Positions 11,301 through 21,288 of a stretch of 62,492 bases of DNA are shown one piece after another. The DNA lies in contig JBNGIO010006342.1 of the NCBI GenBank assembly GCA_049999805.1, forward strand, positions 467,449 to 529,940, given 5' to 3'. The translations under genes and the position numbers were made by a program. The notes beneath the pieces were generated by a model that saw nothing but the letters and a program-made list of their open reading frames with translations, ran no database searches and had not been told where the DNA came from. Position 1 is the first letter of the stretch, and each line of letters opens with the position of its first letter. Origin of the DNA: Folioceros fuciformis (Eukaryota; Anthocerotophyta; Anthocerotopsida; Anthocerotales).

Positions 11301-12589
11301 GAAACCTTTAGTCCAGTAGCCAAGATGACAACTGTAAGGACAGTCATAGCATTAGCAGCAGCTAAAGGATGGAAATTATGACAAATGGATGTCAAGAATG
11401 CCTTCTTGAATGGTGAGTTGCAGGAGGAAGTGTACGTGGAACAGCCTGAAGGCTATGTTCATCCTAAGTTTCCAACATACGTCTGCAAACTGAAGAAGGC
11501 ATTGTATGAACTCAAACAGGCACCTAGAGCATGGAATGCTCGTATCACAAGCTATTTGAAGGAGCGAGGGTTTGTGATTGGAGACGCAGATCACAGTTTG
11601 TTTGTAAAACAGACCAAGGTAGGACAAGTGTGTCTTGTCGTTTATGTTGACGACCTGATCATCACAGGAGATGATGCAGATGGTATTGCAGATGTCAAGG
11701 CGAATCTGCAAAAGAGTTCAAGGTGAAGGATCTTGGTGAACTCAGATACTTCTTATGAATTGAGGTTGTGTCTACACCTCAAGGAATCTGGCTATTCCAA
11801 AAACAATATGCTAAGGATATGTTGCAGAAGTATGGCATGGCAGATTGCAAAGTGATGGATACACCATTGGGGCAGAACGTCAAGCTGCAAATGGATGTAG
11901 GAGCTGAGCTAGAAAATGTGACTATGTATCGACAGATGGTCGGAAGTTTGATCTACTTGACTATCACATGTCCTGACTTAAGTTATGCAGTGGGACTGAT
12001 TAGTCAATTCATGCAGAACCCAAGGAAACCGCACTTGGATGCAGGTAGAAGAATCATGAGATGTGTGAAAGGAACTACTGAGTTTGGATTGCTCTATGAG
12101 CATAGGAAGCATCTTGAACTGACAGGATATACAGATGCTGATTGGGCTGGTTGCGCGTATGACAGAAGATCAACCAGTGGATATGCATTCAGTCTGGGAA
12201 GTAGTATGATCAGCTGGCAAAGCAAGAAACAACCGACAGTTGCTTTGTCAAGCACAGAAGCAGAGTATCGAGGAGCTGCAATGGCAGCCTGTGAAGCAGC
12301 TTGGTTGCAGAAGTTGCTACATGATCTTGGAAATATAGTGAACAGCAAGGTTACAATCTGCTGTGACAACATGAGTAGCATGAAGTTAGCTACTAATCCT
12401 TTGTTTCATGCTCGTTCGAAGCACATAGAAGTACATTATCACTTCATTAGGGAAGCGGTATTATCTGAGAAGATAGATCTTCGGCACGTGAAGACCGAAG
12501 ACCAGGTAGCAGATATCTTTACTAAGTCCCTAGGTAAAGATAAGTTCTTACACTTTCGTGAACTACTTGGAGTGTTACAAATAGTCTGA
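8316..12589 (+). pseudogene. Copia A gag-pol polyprotein, inactivated
   Basis: One long frame from ATG 8316. Domains in order: UBN2-type gag; CCHC knuckle 'CYYCGKVGHIAKDC' (about 9174); aspartic protease 'WYIDSGASNHM' (about 9355); GAG-pre-integrase HHCC (about 9771-9900); integrase core with 'HSDVWGP' and 'RLDGGGEY'; reverse transcriptase with 'YVDD' (about 11645); RNase H 'YTDADWAGC' and 'SSTEAEY'. In-frame stops lie at 9294, 9576, 9768, 10752 and 11379. A one-base deletion near 11714 shifts the frame, and a further stop lies at 11756. The integrase motif reads NGVAKRKNR, with Lys (codon 10263) where the family has its catalytic Glu. Every stop is a TAG or TGA obtainable by a single transition. 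Confidence 0.95.
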
Positions 12590-12593
12590 GCTT

Positions 12594-12602
12594 GAGGGGG
12601 AG
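12594..12602 (+). promoter_or_regulatory. Polypurine tract of copia A
   Basis: The purine run 'gagggggag' abuts the 3' LTR and is the expected primer site for plus-strand DNA synthesis. Confidence 0.9.
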
Positions 12603-12863
12603 TGTTAGAAATCAAGCTCTAACTGAATTGTTATTAAGAGCATACAACACTTAGGATAGTGTAGCTTATCCCATATTGAACTCGTAGTTATCTATCACCT
12701 AAGTGTTATCAGGATATATCAGGATATACTAGAATATTGCACCCCCGAGGCTAAGGCTTACCTTATCGAGGGTTGCCCCGCCTGAAGGCTATATATGTAG
12801 CATCCTGTGCACCATAAGTAAGGCACGGTGGAGTCCTTCTAAGACTGTGGTGCTATTTCAACA
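12603..12863 (+). repeat. 3' LTR of copia A
   Basis: 261 bp, the partner of 7911-8171. About 11 differences by eye, almost all transitions. Confidence 0.97.
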
Positions 12864-13091
12864 TGCAAGAGCTAAGTAGTCGAGCGGAGACACTTCAGAG
12901 GGTACTACTGATGGTCATGGAGAACTTGGCTATAGCCCAACACAGGGATCAACTAAGGTATGCTTTTACAAGGGGCGGCTCTAGGAGGCATAAGGCCAAA
13001 AAATTTGAGCAAGGAGACTTCGTATTCGTGTAGCACAAGCCAGCGAACACGCTGGAGGTGAATGTTGGTAGGCTGATCTGCGAGTACTAAA
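12864..13091 (+). pseudogene. Ty3/gypsy integrase remnant, part 2
   Basis: Continues the gypsy integrase frame interrupted at 7910 (text such as 'LQRVLLMVMENLAIAQHRDQ' and 'FEQGDFVFV'), followed by 'LEVNVGRLI'. This is the integrase C-terminal region. One in-frame stop follows FVFV. It is cut at 13091 by copia B and resumes at about 19455. Only 223 bp separate the two copia insertion sites. Confidence 0.85.
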
Positions 13092-13373
13092 TAATGAAAT
13101 ATGACCTATTTAGGGTAGTCTTCACTACGTCACCTACGACTACTAATTAATTTAGTTCTTAGGGTTTTAAGTAGTTTATTGAGTAGTTAGTTATTAAAAC
13201 CACTTAGAGGTTAGAACTACTTATGGTTACAACCATCTTATGGTGATAACCACCTAGCCTGTGTAAAGGTTTTGTACTTTCTATTATAATCAATGCATAC
13301 AACTCTTTTGTGCAAAGCTTTCTACTATCTCCTTGCTATGTTTTGCGACTTAGAGCAGTTATGATTCTCATCA
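13092..13373 (+). repeat. 5' LTR of copia B
   Basis: 282 bp, ending 'gattctcatca'. It aligns over its whole length with 19168-19449, with several substitutions. The first bases read TAATG where the partner has TGATG. Confidence 0.9.
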
Positions 13374-13385
13374 TGGTATCGGAGC
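13374..13385 (+). promoter_or_regulatory. Primer binding site of copia B
   Basis: 'tggtatcggagc' follows the LTR directly and has one A-to-G difference from the initiator-tRNA-Met complement seen in copia A. Confidence 0.9.
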
Positions 13386-13573
13386 ATTGTTGCTCTCTAT
13401 TTGCATTGGGCAACTTAACACGCTAATCTACTCTTCTTCTTCATCTTCTCCTTCATTCTTTTTAGAAGATGTATAGATTCTTTAGATTGCATGTCATAGA
13501 TTGTTGTCATGTTTGCAGGTTCCTTAATCTTCAATAATGCACACCCAATGCATCCAATCCTTGGTTCAACGCA

Positions 13574-14110
13574 ATGGATTCCTTCAATCCTCGCAAGCAA
13601 GGCTATTGGAAGAAGATCAAGGCTGCAAGACAAGAGATAGAATATAGGAATGCAAAGATTAGAATTGCTAGGAAGTCTAGTCAAATAGAAGGAGATTCCA
13701 TACTTATTGCTAACTTCATTGGCTCTATTCTAATCAAAGTAGAAGATCAAGGGAGGCAGATAGAAATTGCTAGAAGAAACTTGCTTACTATCTTTAGTTT
13801 AAGTCAAGTGAAAGCAATAGAACTCGCTCTTGATCATATCCCAAATCTACGAGCAGGTCCTCTTTCTTCTATCTCCAATGCAAGTTCACAACAACGCAAG
13901 CAAGAAATCTTCAGTTCCATAAAGACTCTCACCAGAGAACCACGTCATCGACACACCCTACGTAGAACAAGCATAGAGGAGTTAGCAAGAGAAGAGCGTG
14001 ATCTTAATAAGCACCTCCTTCAGCATACTGATCCACACATGCTGAGCTGTCTTCATCACAAACTTTCCCTTACTGCTACTCGTCATCCTCACAAATACTC
14101 CTGTAAATAA
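13574..14110 (+). CDS. Extra upstream ORF of copia B, unknown function
   Basis: An intact 178-codon ATG-initiated frame between the PBS and gag, in a position where most copia elements have only leader. The protein is basic and mostly predicted helical, with Arg/Lys/Glu/Gln-rich stretches ('QQRKQEIFSSIKTLTRE', 'IEELAREERDLNKHLLQH'). There is no zinc knuckle, protease motif or membrane segment. It has stayed open while the downstream gag-pol has accumulated stops. I do not recognise it. It may be an additional element-encoded protein or a captured host fragment. Confidence 0.5.
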   Translation: MDSFNPRKQGYWKKIKAARQEIEYRNAKIRIARKSSQIEGDSILIANFIGSILIKVEDQGRQIEIARRNLLTIFSLSQVKAIELALDHIPNLRAGPLSSISNASSQQRKQEIFSSIKTLTREPRHRHTLRRTSIEELAREERDLNKHLLQHTDPHMLSCLHHKLSLTATRHPHKYSCK

Positions 14111-14216
14111 AAGGTTTCTTCTTCCCTTGATCCTTGCGCCCAGTATTTCCTGCATGATGATGAGGAAATGCGAAGGCGCTTTGCAGCTCTCTAGGCTGCA
14201 ATAGTGACCACTTGCA

Positions 14217-17200
14217 ATGGTTGGTTTTTACTTGGACGAACGAGAAGAGAAACAACAACATGAAGACAGAAGAGAGAGAGAGAAGAGGAAGGATCCACCC
14301 AAAGATGAAGCACTACCTTCCGTGGTGAATCGCAACTATGGGGATAGTTTTAAGGAGAAGGACATATTCAATGGGCAGGCGTACGACGTTTGGCGCTTGC
14401 AAATGCATGCATTCGAGATCTATGGGACGTTGTAAGTGGGTCCACACCCAAACCACAGTGGGGCTCCGAGAGCAAAGAAACCTGGGACTTCAGGGATGAA
14501 AAAGCTCAAGACCTCTTGATCAGTGGACTAGCACAGAACATGGTAAGACAATGTAGTCAAATGAAAACTTCTAAACAGATGTGGGATCACCTTGCTCAGT
14601 TATATTCTTCAAGAGATGTGATGAGTATGTTGACCACGATGCTCAACCTCTTCAATATGAAGATGAAGGAATCTGACTCCGTTGAACACCATATCAACAC
14701 TTTCCAGCAAGCTAGATCTCAATATGAAGCTGCCACCAACACCTCCATCTCTGAACTTATTGCATTCCTTGTTCTCTTGATATCCCTCCCACCCTCCTAC
14801 ACACCATTTCTCACCACATAGAACGCTGTGGTTAGACAAGCCCAAAAGAATTCGGGCGGCTTCGATGCAGACGAAGACCTCGACATCAGTGTCGCAGAAC
14901 TCATCGGAGCCATGATTCAGGAGGAGTCCAGTCGACGCCATGGGCCCAAGTCCAGCCGACAGCATGTGATGTACACTAGAAGAGGCAGAGGAAGAGGACG
15001 CGGCAAAAGTTTCACTTCCCACAAACTTGCTTATTCCACACAAGACAAATCTCATGGCGACTCCAGCTCTTCTACACCTTCTAGGAGTAACAAAAAGAGT
15101 GGAATTATTTGTAATTGGTGCAAAATTCCTAGTCACATGGAAAAGGACTGTAGAAAGAAGAAGAATGGGGAACCTAGATCAAAGGCCTCGCCTGCAGCTC
15201 ATGTTGCTTCAAAGAGACACTCTTCATCAACAACACATGTGCTCACTATTTGCCTTGCATCCTCTAAGCTGGCCAACGCTTATTGGTACCTGGACAGTGG
15301 AGCAACATCACATATCTACTACAACAAAGACTCCTTTGAGTCATACACCCTAGCCATAGAACATCAAACTGTTCTTCTGGGTGATAATCACAACCTTCCC
15401 ATCGTGGGTCTCGGTTCTGTTGTACTCAATTGTGACTCATGTCAGACTCTTCATCTTCACCACGTCCTCCATGTCCCTGCAATGTGTAAAAACCTAGTGT
15501 CAACCGCTAGTCTTTGCCACCAACACCACATGCAGGTCCTTTTATATGCAGATAGTTGTTTCCTTTCCTACCTCAAGAATAGAACACACAATATCTGCAC
15601 TGGTATCTTAGAAGATGGTCTCTACATATTGTCAGTTAAATTAGGAGCCACACATTTTGTCAATGTAGCCTCCCAACATTTTGCAATACCAACACACACA
15701 ATGCTCTCGCATTGTAGATTAGGTCATCCTAACAGACAAAAGTTAATACAAATGTCTAGAGCCAATCTGTATAGAACACCTTGTCTCTCCAAGGTTCACA
15801 ACTTAGACTGATGCAAATCATGTGTCATCACAAAACGTCACTAAGAACCTTTCAAACATACATCTCCACAAAGGGCCAAGTCACCTTTACAGATAGTACA
15901 CACAGACATTTGCGGACCCCTCTCTACACCCTCCTTTAGCGGTAGTAGATACTTCTTGACTTTCACTAACAACTATTCCCGTTTCTGCCTCTCCTACATC
16001 CTCACCAAAAAGAGTGAAACTTATTAGTTTTTCAAGGATTACATGGCATGGGCATAAAGGCTTACAGATCACAAACTCAAGACCTTACATTCCGACAATG
16101 GTGGAGAGTTTACATCTCATAGATTTGCTGAATTTTGTCGAGCTGAAGGCGTAGCTCAACAACTAAGTGTAGTATACACTTCTCAGCAAAATGGTGTAGC
16201 AGAAAATAAGAATCTCTGCCTCCAAGAGATCATAGGTTGCTTGTTAACACTAGCTAACTTATCCAAAGCTTATTGGGCTGAGGCCCTCCTTACAACAACC
16301 TATCTCATGAATCGCATGTTGCCTTCATCAATTCAAGTTATGACTCCATAAGAAGCATTCACCGGCAACAAGCCTTCCATCGATCACCTTCGAATTTTTG
16401 GTTCTCTCGCATATGTCTTTATCCCTAAAGTACAACGCAATAAGTTAGATCCAAAAGCTGCCAAATATATATTCATTGGCTACACCGAAGGCATCAAAGA
16501 TTACAAGCTATTTGAAACCACCACATGGAAGCTTACATATGCTAGGAGTGTTACTTTTCATGAGTCTTACCTATTTTCCCTAGCAGTGGGAGCTGGTACA
16601 TCCGGCCTTGAGGACATCTCTTCCGAAGAGCCCTCAGATACCTCCTCATTTGATGATAATGACTATATCACTCAATTTCTAGTTCCTACTTTACGTGTTC
16701 CCCTAGTTGAACCTATTATGCAAGAGGAGGAGGAGTTAGCATCCATTCCACATGATACACCGCCTGATGATGACAACATTCTAGCTGAGGAGCCAGTAGA
16801 CACTCTTGATGCAGAGCATGATGACCCTCTAGTGATTGACATGGAGCATCCCGATCCTACCGATTATCCTACTCACATGGAAGATGCACCTGAACCTACG
16901 CCAACGTACAACTTAAGAACCCATCCTGCAATCTCCGGACCCACAGGATGGAAAGAACCTCCTCTAGGATATCTAGCTGTATTTGATGACGCTATTCACC
17001 CTACATCACTGTACTCAGAAGCAGTATACAAGGCAGCAGTGGATCCTGCAGAACCTCTCTCCCTCAAACAAGCTTTCTCATCTTTTGAAAAAGACTTATG
17101 GAAGGTTGCTGTACATTTCGAATACAACTCCCTAGTTAGCAACTCAACTTGCGAATTAGTCAAGCCACCCAAGAGTAGAAAAATCATAACCAACACGTGG

Positions 17201-18409
17201 GTATTCAAAATAAAAAGAAAAGGGGATGGTTCCATTGAGAGATACAAAGCACGCCTTGTGGCCAAGGGATTCACCCAGATACCAGGTTTAGATTACCTCC
17301 CATGGGCCACATTCGCTCCAGTAGCAAAGTTTGCTTCCCTTAGAATGATCTTCGCCTTAACAGCTCAGCATGATCTTGAGCTTCATATGATGGATGTGAA
17401 GACAACCTATCTCTATGGTCGTCTTCAAGAAGAAATCTACATGAAACAGCTCGAAGGTTATGAGGTTCAAGGCAAGGAAGATTGGGTATGCAGACTCATT
17501 AAAGGCCTGTATGGTCTCAAGCAATCTGGTAAAAATTGGAATATGGGCATACATGTGAAACTCATCAAAAGAGGCTTCCGGCAAAGTGATGCCGATGCAT
17601 GCATGTATATCCTAATATCAGGCAATGATATCTTTTACCTATTGCTCTACGTCGACGACGTGTTCATGGCGACAAACTCCCTTACTCTCCTAGCCGAGAT
17701 CAAAAGCTGGCTCAAGACTTTTAATGAAATGTCTGATTTAGGAGAAATGACATATGCACTTGGTGTTAACATTATTAGAGATCGAGCAAAAAAGACTCTA
17801 AGTATTGTTCAAACCAAGTACATCAAAGAGAGTTTATCCAAGTTTGGACTTGAAGATGCGAAACTTGCCCCTACACCTTTTGCTAGGGGGGTTAGGCTTA
17901 CCTTAGATATGAGTCCAAAGACAACACAAGACAAGTTGGAAATGTCAGCAATCCCATATTGACATGCTGTTGGCACACTTATCTATTTATCCAACCTCAC
18001 TAGACCACGCATATCTTTTGAAGTCAGCTCCTATTCACAATTCCTGGAGAATCCTGGACGTGAACACTCGATGTCAACTAAGCGCATATTCAGATACCTC
18101 AAGGGTACCATGCACACAAGATTGACATTCAAATATACACTAGGCATAAAGACATTGACATTAAGAGCGTACGCTGACATCGATTGTGCTGGTGACCCCG
18201 ACACACGCAGATCCGTATTAGGTTACGTACTGCTATTGGGGGGAGCACCAATATCCTGGTCAAGTAAGAAACAACCAACCATAGCCTTGTCCAGCACTGA
18301 GTCAGAGTATAGAGTACTAACCTCAGTTGTTAAAGACATAGTATGGACTAGGCTAACCTTGAATGAACTTCATCACTTGCAGGGACAACCTCTACCTCTT
18401 CACATGTGA
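14217..18409 (+). pseudogene. Copia B gag-pol polyprotein, inactivated
   Basis: Starts at ATG 14217; a frameshift near 14385 moves it to the frame used for the rest. Domains in order: gag (UBN2-like); Arg/Gly-rich stretch; knuckle 'CNWCKIPSHMEKDC' (about 15110); protease 'WYLDSGATSH' (about 15286); integrase core 'HTDICGPL', 'LHSDNGGEF' and 'NGVAENKN' (catalytic Glu present); reverse transcriptase with 'LLYVDDVFMA' (about 17645); RNase H to 'SSTESEYRV'. In-frame stops: 14819, 15809, 15842, 16025, 16055, 16349 and 17960. RNase H breaks off at about 18400, so its C-terminal part is missing. Confidence 0.93.
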
Positions 18410-19158
18410 CTTCAACCTCGACACGAGTGCCAGACCACTTCCTACCACCAGGAAATCGTGGTGGGCTCTCCACAGAGGTTGGAATCCATCTAGAGGCAGG
18501 TAGAGGATCACCAGGGTACTGCCCAGGAGGGGCGTTCTGCTCCTCAGAGGGGCACGGTCCCCTCCCCAGGGGCCGCACTCCCTCTCTTTTCTTCTTTCCA
18601 CTGCAGGCTAGCCGGCATCCATCTCCCTATAGCATCGGCACCAAGTGACCACAGGCCAATTTGGACACACGAGAAGTAGCGTGCCGGAGGCGCGACCCTG
18701 CCAATAGCCGCGCGTCCCTACAACGGGCACGCATGCCCCTTGCCGCACCGGATCTGCGAGCCATGGCTGGAAGGAGCGTGTTTTGCTTCAAGCGGGGGAG
18801 CGCGACAGGAGCGGGAAGCGAAGAGGAGGAATCAAACCGTATGGGAATGCCCATTAACAATATGACCCCCCCAGGGCATACAAACGGGCATCACATGGCC
18901 CAGGCCGTTACCCATTTAATGGTTTTCATTTTCACCTTTTTCAAGTTTTACTTTTACCTTTTTATATTGTTTAGAAATTTACCATTTCCTTCTTGAGTTT
19001 TCTAGTAATACATTTTGATTACATTAAATTTTGTTTTAAAGTAACTTAATACAGTTTTTAATTCTTTTCTTAGTTAGTGGATAGCTTTCAAGTTAGTGGG
19101 AGCTAACTAACATTTTTAGGCTTATTTTGAAGCTAATTCTTCACACCTAGTTCATAGT
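18410..19158. other. Unrelated insert between truncated RNase H and 3' LTR of copia B
   Basis: After the RNase H frame ends, the sequence changes. 18410-18840 is GC-rich and has no copia similarity. 18900-19158 is AT-rich and more like the element. No domain is recognised in the short frames across it. It could be captured host DNA or a later insertion. Confidence 0.5.
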
Positions 19159-19167
19159 GAGTGGGAG
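19159..19167 (+). promoter_or_regulatory. Polypurine tract of copia B
   Basis: 'gagtgggag' directly precedes the 3' LTR. It contains one pyrimidine and is therefore weaker than the copia A tract. Its position supports placing the LTR start at 19168. Confidence 0.65.
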
Positions 19168-19449
19168 TGATGAAATATGACCTATTTAGGGCACTCTTCA
19201 CTAGGCACCTAAGACTATTAATTAATTTAGTTCTTAGGGCTTTAGGTAGTTTATTGAGGAGTTAGTTGTTACAACCACTTAGAGGTTAGAACTACTTATG
19301 GTTACAACCACCTTTATGGTTCTAACCACCTAGCCTATGTAAAGGCTTTGTACTTTCTATTATAATCGATGCATACAACTCTTTTGCGCAAAGCTTTCTA
19401 CTATGTGCTTGCTATGTTTTGCTACCTAGAGCAGCTATGATTCTCATCA
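19168..19449 (+). repeat. 3' LTR of copia B
   Basis: 282 bp, TGATG...CATCA, the partner of 13092-13373. Confidence 0.92.
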
Positions 19450-19755
19450 GTAAACGTAGGAGACCAAGGAGTGGCTGAATTAGAGGGTCAGGATGGGCAA
19501 CGGTGCAAAGAGCATATAAAGCATTTGGCTCCTTATCACCTACCCAATCTTGATACCAGGATCCAACCACAAGGTTGGAAGCCGCTTGCTGATTTGCCTT
19601 GCGAACAATGTGAAAGGATTGAAGACGAAGACAACATGCTGTTGTGTGACAAGTGCAACCAAGGATTCTACATGTGTTGTCTATAGATACCCTAGAAAGA
19701 TATGCCCGAAAGAGACTAGATCTGCTCGCTGTGCAGTAAAAGCAAAACCACAGCC
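19450..19755 (+). pseudogene. Ty3/gypsy remnant, part 3, with C-terminal PHD finger
   Basis: Continues the host gypsy protein: 'GVAELEGQDGQ', then 'HLAPYHLPN', then a PHD-type zinc finger beginning 'CEQCERIEDEDNMLLCDKC' (about 19600-19685). PHD fingers read histone H3 tails, and in this position could steer integration. The finger's usual 'GYHxxC' reads 'GFYMCC', so the zinc-binding His is replaced by Tyr. Stops follow at once. No gypsy 3' LTR could be matched to a 5' partner in the window. Confidence 0.8.
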
Positions 19756-20473
19756 AGTGTCATGATAGGGAGCACATGATAACCAAATGACAAACAAACA
19801 CTAGGTTTAGTTAGGGGTTAGTGTGCATGTCTAGAAACGTCATTAACGAATAATAAATCTTAGGGCGAACAAACACGTCCATGACAGCACAAGAAAATAA
19901 TCGGGGTGTTAAAGGCTAATGAGTCAAAGGAAGAGAGTCTTCCAAACCATGACAAGGAGCAACGAGATCAAGGCGTGATGGTGTGGGCGGCTCACCTGAA
20001 GGCGGGGCAAGGTCGGAAACAAAACTTAGAGGCAGTAGCACATGAAGGTGGGATGGGCTGCCATGAGCGCTGTAGGTTGAGAGGTCTTTGAGTTGTGATG
20101 GTATGATGCTGTTATAATTGTCGAGGTGAGGACAGTGAGTGTTGACGATGCCTGAAATAGGACATCCGCTGGCCTAATTGAAGCGTTGTTGTGTGGAGAA
20201 AGGCCGCAAGGGGTTGACAAGCAGTCAGCCAATCGAGGAGGAACATGGGGGACAGGAGTTGTCTTCACCGACAAGTTAGACCCAAAAATGAAGACCTAGA
20301 AATCCTACCACACAACAGTGCTCACAAGGGGTGCTGCCTGTGTTGCGGACAAATAAACCCACCCAAATCACGCTATGTTCACAAGCCCCAATTTTTAGAA
20401 AACGAAGACATTGAAAAAAGGACACAGGAGTTTGTTAGGAAGTATTGCCCCGACAAACCCCTGGTGCCCAACT
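19756..20473. other. Region between gypsy remnant and TBP-like block
   Basis: No confident gene. A 76-codon frame at 20245-20475 has a protein-like second half with a 'CCLCCG' cluster followed by basic and acidic helical text ('NEDIEKRTQEFVRKYCPD'), but matches no family I know. It runs to within a few bases of the truncated TBP-like repeat. Confidence 0.35.
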
Positions 20474-20680
20474 GAGATGTCCATCACAATCTTCCATTCA
20501 GGATGCATGCACATCGCTGCAGGAGAAAGCACCATTGCACCACTATACAACGTGTTTGAGCAGCTGCATCCCATCATGATGGCACACCGAATGAAGAGGA
20601 GGGTGCTAGCAAACCCCGGCGCGCCTCGGAGGGTGTGATTGTGAGCAGTCAGGGCCCCGCGCAAGAGAAAGCGGTTGTAG
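20474..20680 (+). pseudogene. 5'-truncated TBP-like pseudogene
   Basis: Encodes only the last ~70 codons of the TBP-like protein, starting inside the second repeat ('TIFHSGCMHIAAGEST...'). The first in-frame stop is at 20636, where the intact copy has CGA, a CpG-to-TpG change. The upstream two thirds of the gene is absent. Confidence 0.85.
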
Positions 20681-21047
20681 GCTAGGGGCACTAAGGTAGT
20701 TACGACCGACGCAGCCTGCCAATGTCATCCTGCCGATTGTGATAGAGCATGCATGGCCCACGCCGGCCTTGCATTTTGATCCGTTTGGTCGGCCACGCAA
20801 TTGGTGGTTGGACGGAGTTATGAGTAGTAAACAAAAGAAGGAAGAAGATTTTATGGAAGCAACGAAACATTCGTCACACTTGGGAACCCTGCAACGCCGA
20901 GGGTTAGGGCCTAGGGGGAAAGCCGGGAAAAAGGGGTTGCGTGCGGGAGGAGCAGTGCCATTCGCTGAACACGGTTGTCCTTGGGTCACGATGCATGTGA
21001 TATTTATCACGTACGACACGTAGATTTATCGAGATACAAGTTCTAGC
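20474..21047 (+). repeat. TBP-block direct repeat, copy 1
   Basis: Direct repeat of 21958-22540: the coding 3' end of the TBP-like ORF plus roughly 370 bp of its 3' flank. Over the first 220 bp I count about 11 differences. Most sites where copy 2 has CG read TG here. Confidence 0.93.
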
Positions 21048-21288
21048 CTACTCGCAAAGCACTTGCCAAAGGCCAAGGATGAGTGGTCCTATATATATAT
21101 GTGTTGGCGTGCGGTGTATGCACATAGAGCTAGTAGTTGCTGTCGTGGGCCGGTACTAACGTGCTCCTACGGACGAAATCCAAAGGACGTCCCTGCGCGC
21201 ACCTGGAATAGCTTCCGCATGTGCCAGCGCTCCAACGAAAGGACGACGCCGTGCGGCACTTGGGATCGCTCCCGCGCGCGCGTGCGTC
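21048..21288. other. Upstream region of the TBP-like gene
   Basis: About 240 bp, GC-rich in its second half, between repeat copy 1 and the TBP-like ATG. It holds a candidate TATA element and no other recognisable feature. It is not duplicated elsewhere in the window. Confidence 0.4.
21090..21100 (+). promoter_or_regulatory. Candidate TATA box of the TBP-like gene
   Basis: The run 'tatatatatat' lies about 190 bp before ATG 21289 in otherwise GC-rich sequence. Promoter function is inferred from position and composition only. Confidence 0.4.

Larger units (their letters stand above)
7911..12863 (+). mobile_element. Ty1/copia LTR retrotransposon A, nested in the gypsy element
   Basis: Complete structure in order: 5' LTR (7911-8171), PBS, gag-pol region, polypurine tract, 3' LTR (12603-12863). 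The LTRs are 261 bp each and begin TG and end CA. The target-site duplication is 'tgcag' (7906-7910) versus 'tgcaa' (12864-12868), one mismatch. Removing the element and one duplication restores an uninterrupted integrase frame across the junction, which proves the host was the gypsy integrase gene. The LTRs differ at about 11 of 261 positions by eye, ten of them transitions. The coding region carries several stops and one frameshift, so the copy is non-autonomous. Confidence 0.97.
13092..19449 (+). mobile_element. Ty1/copia LTR retrotransposon B, nested in the same gypsy element
   Basis: A second complete structure: 282-bp LTRs at 13092-13373 and 19168-19449, PBS, a long leader with an extra ORF, gag-pol and a polypurine tract. 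The 3' LTR begins TGATGAAATATG; the 5' copy begins TAATG, a TG-to-TA change that hides the terminus. With that boundary the target duplication is 'ctaaa' (13087-13091) versus 'gtaaa' (19450-19454), one mismatch, and the gypsy frame rejoins across it apart from a local frame disturbance. The element is inactivated by a frameshift and at least seven stops. Its RNase H is truncated, and about 760 bp of unrelated sequence precedes the 3' LTR. Confidence 0.93.

Noticed and set aside
13095-13373. LTR of copia B starting at 13095
   Set aside because: Gives no target duplication; 13092 does and matches the polypurine tract boundary at the 3' end.
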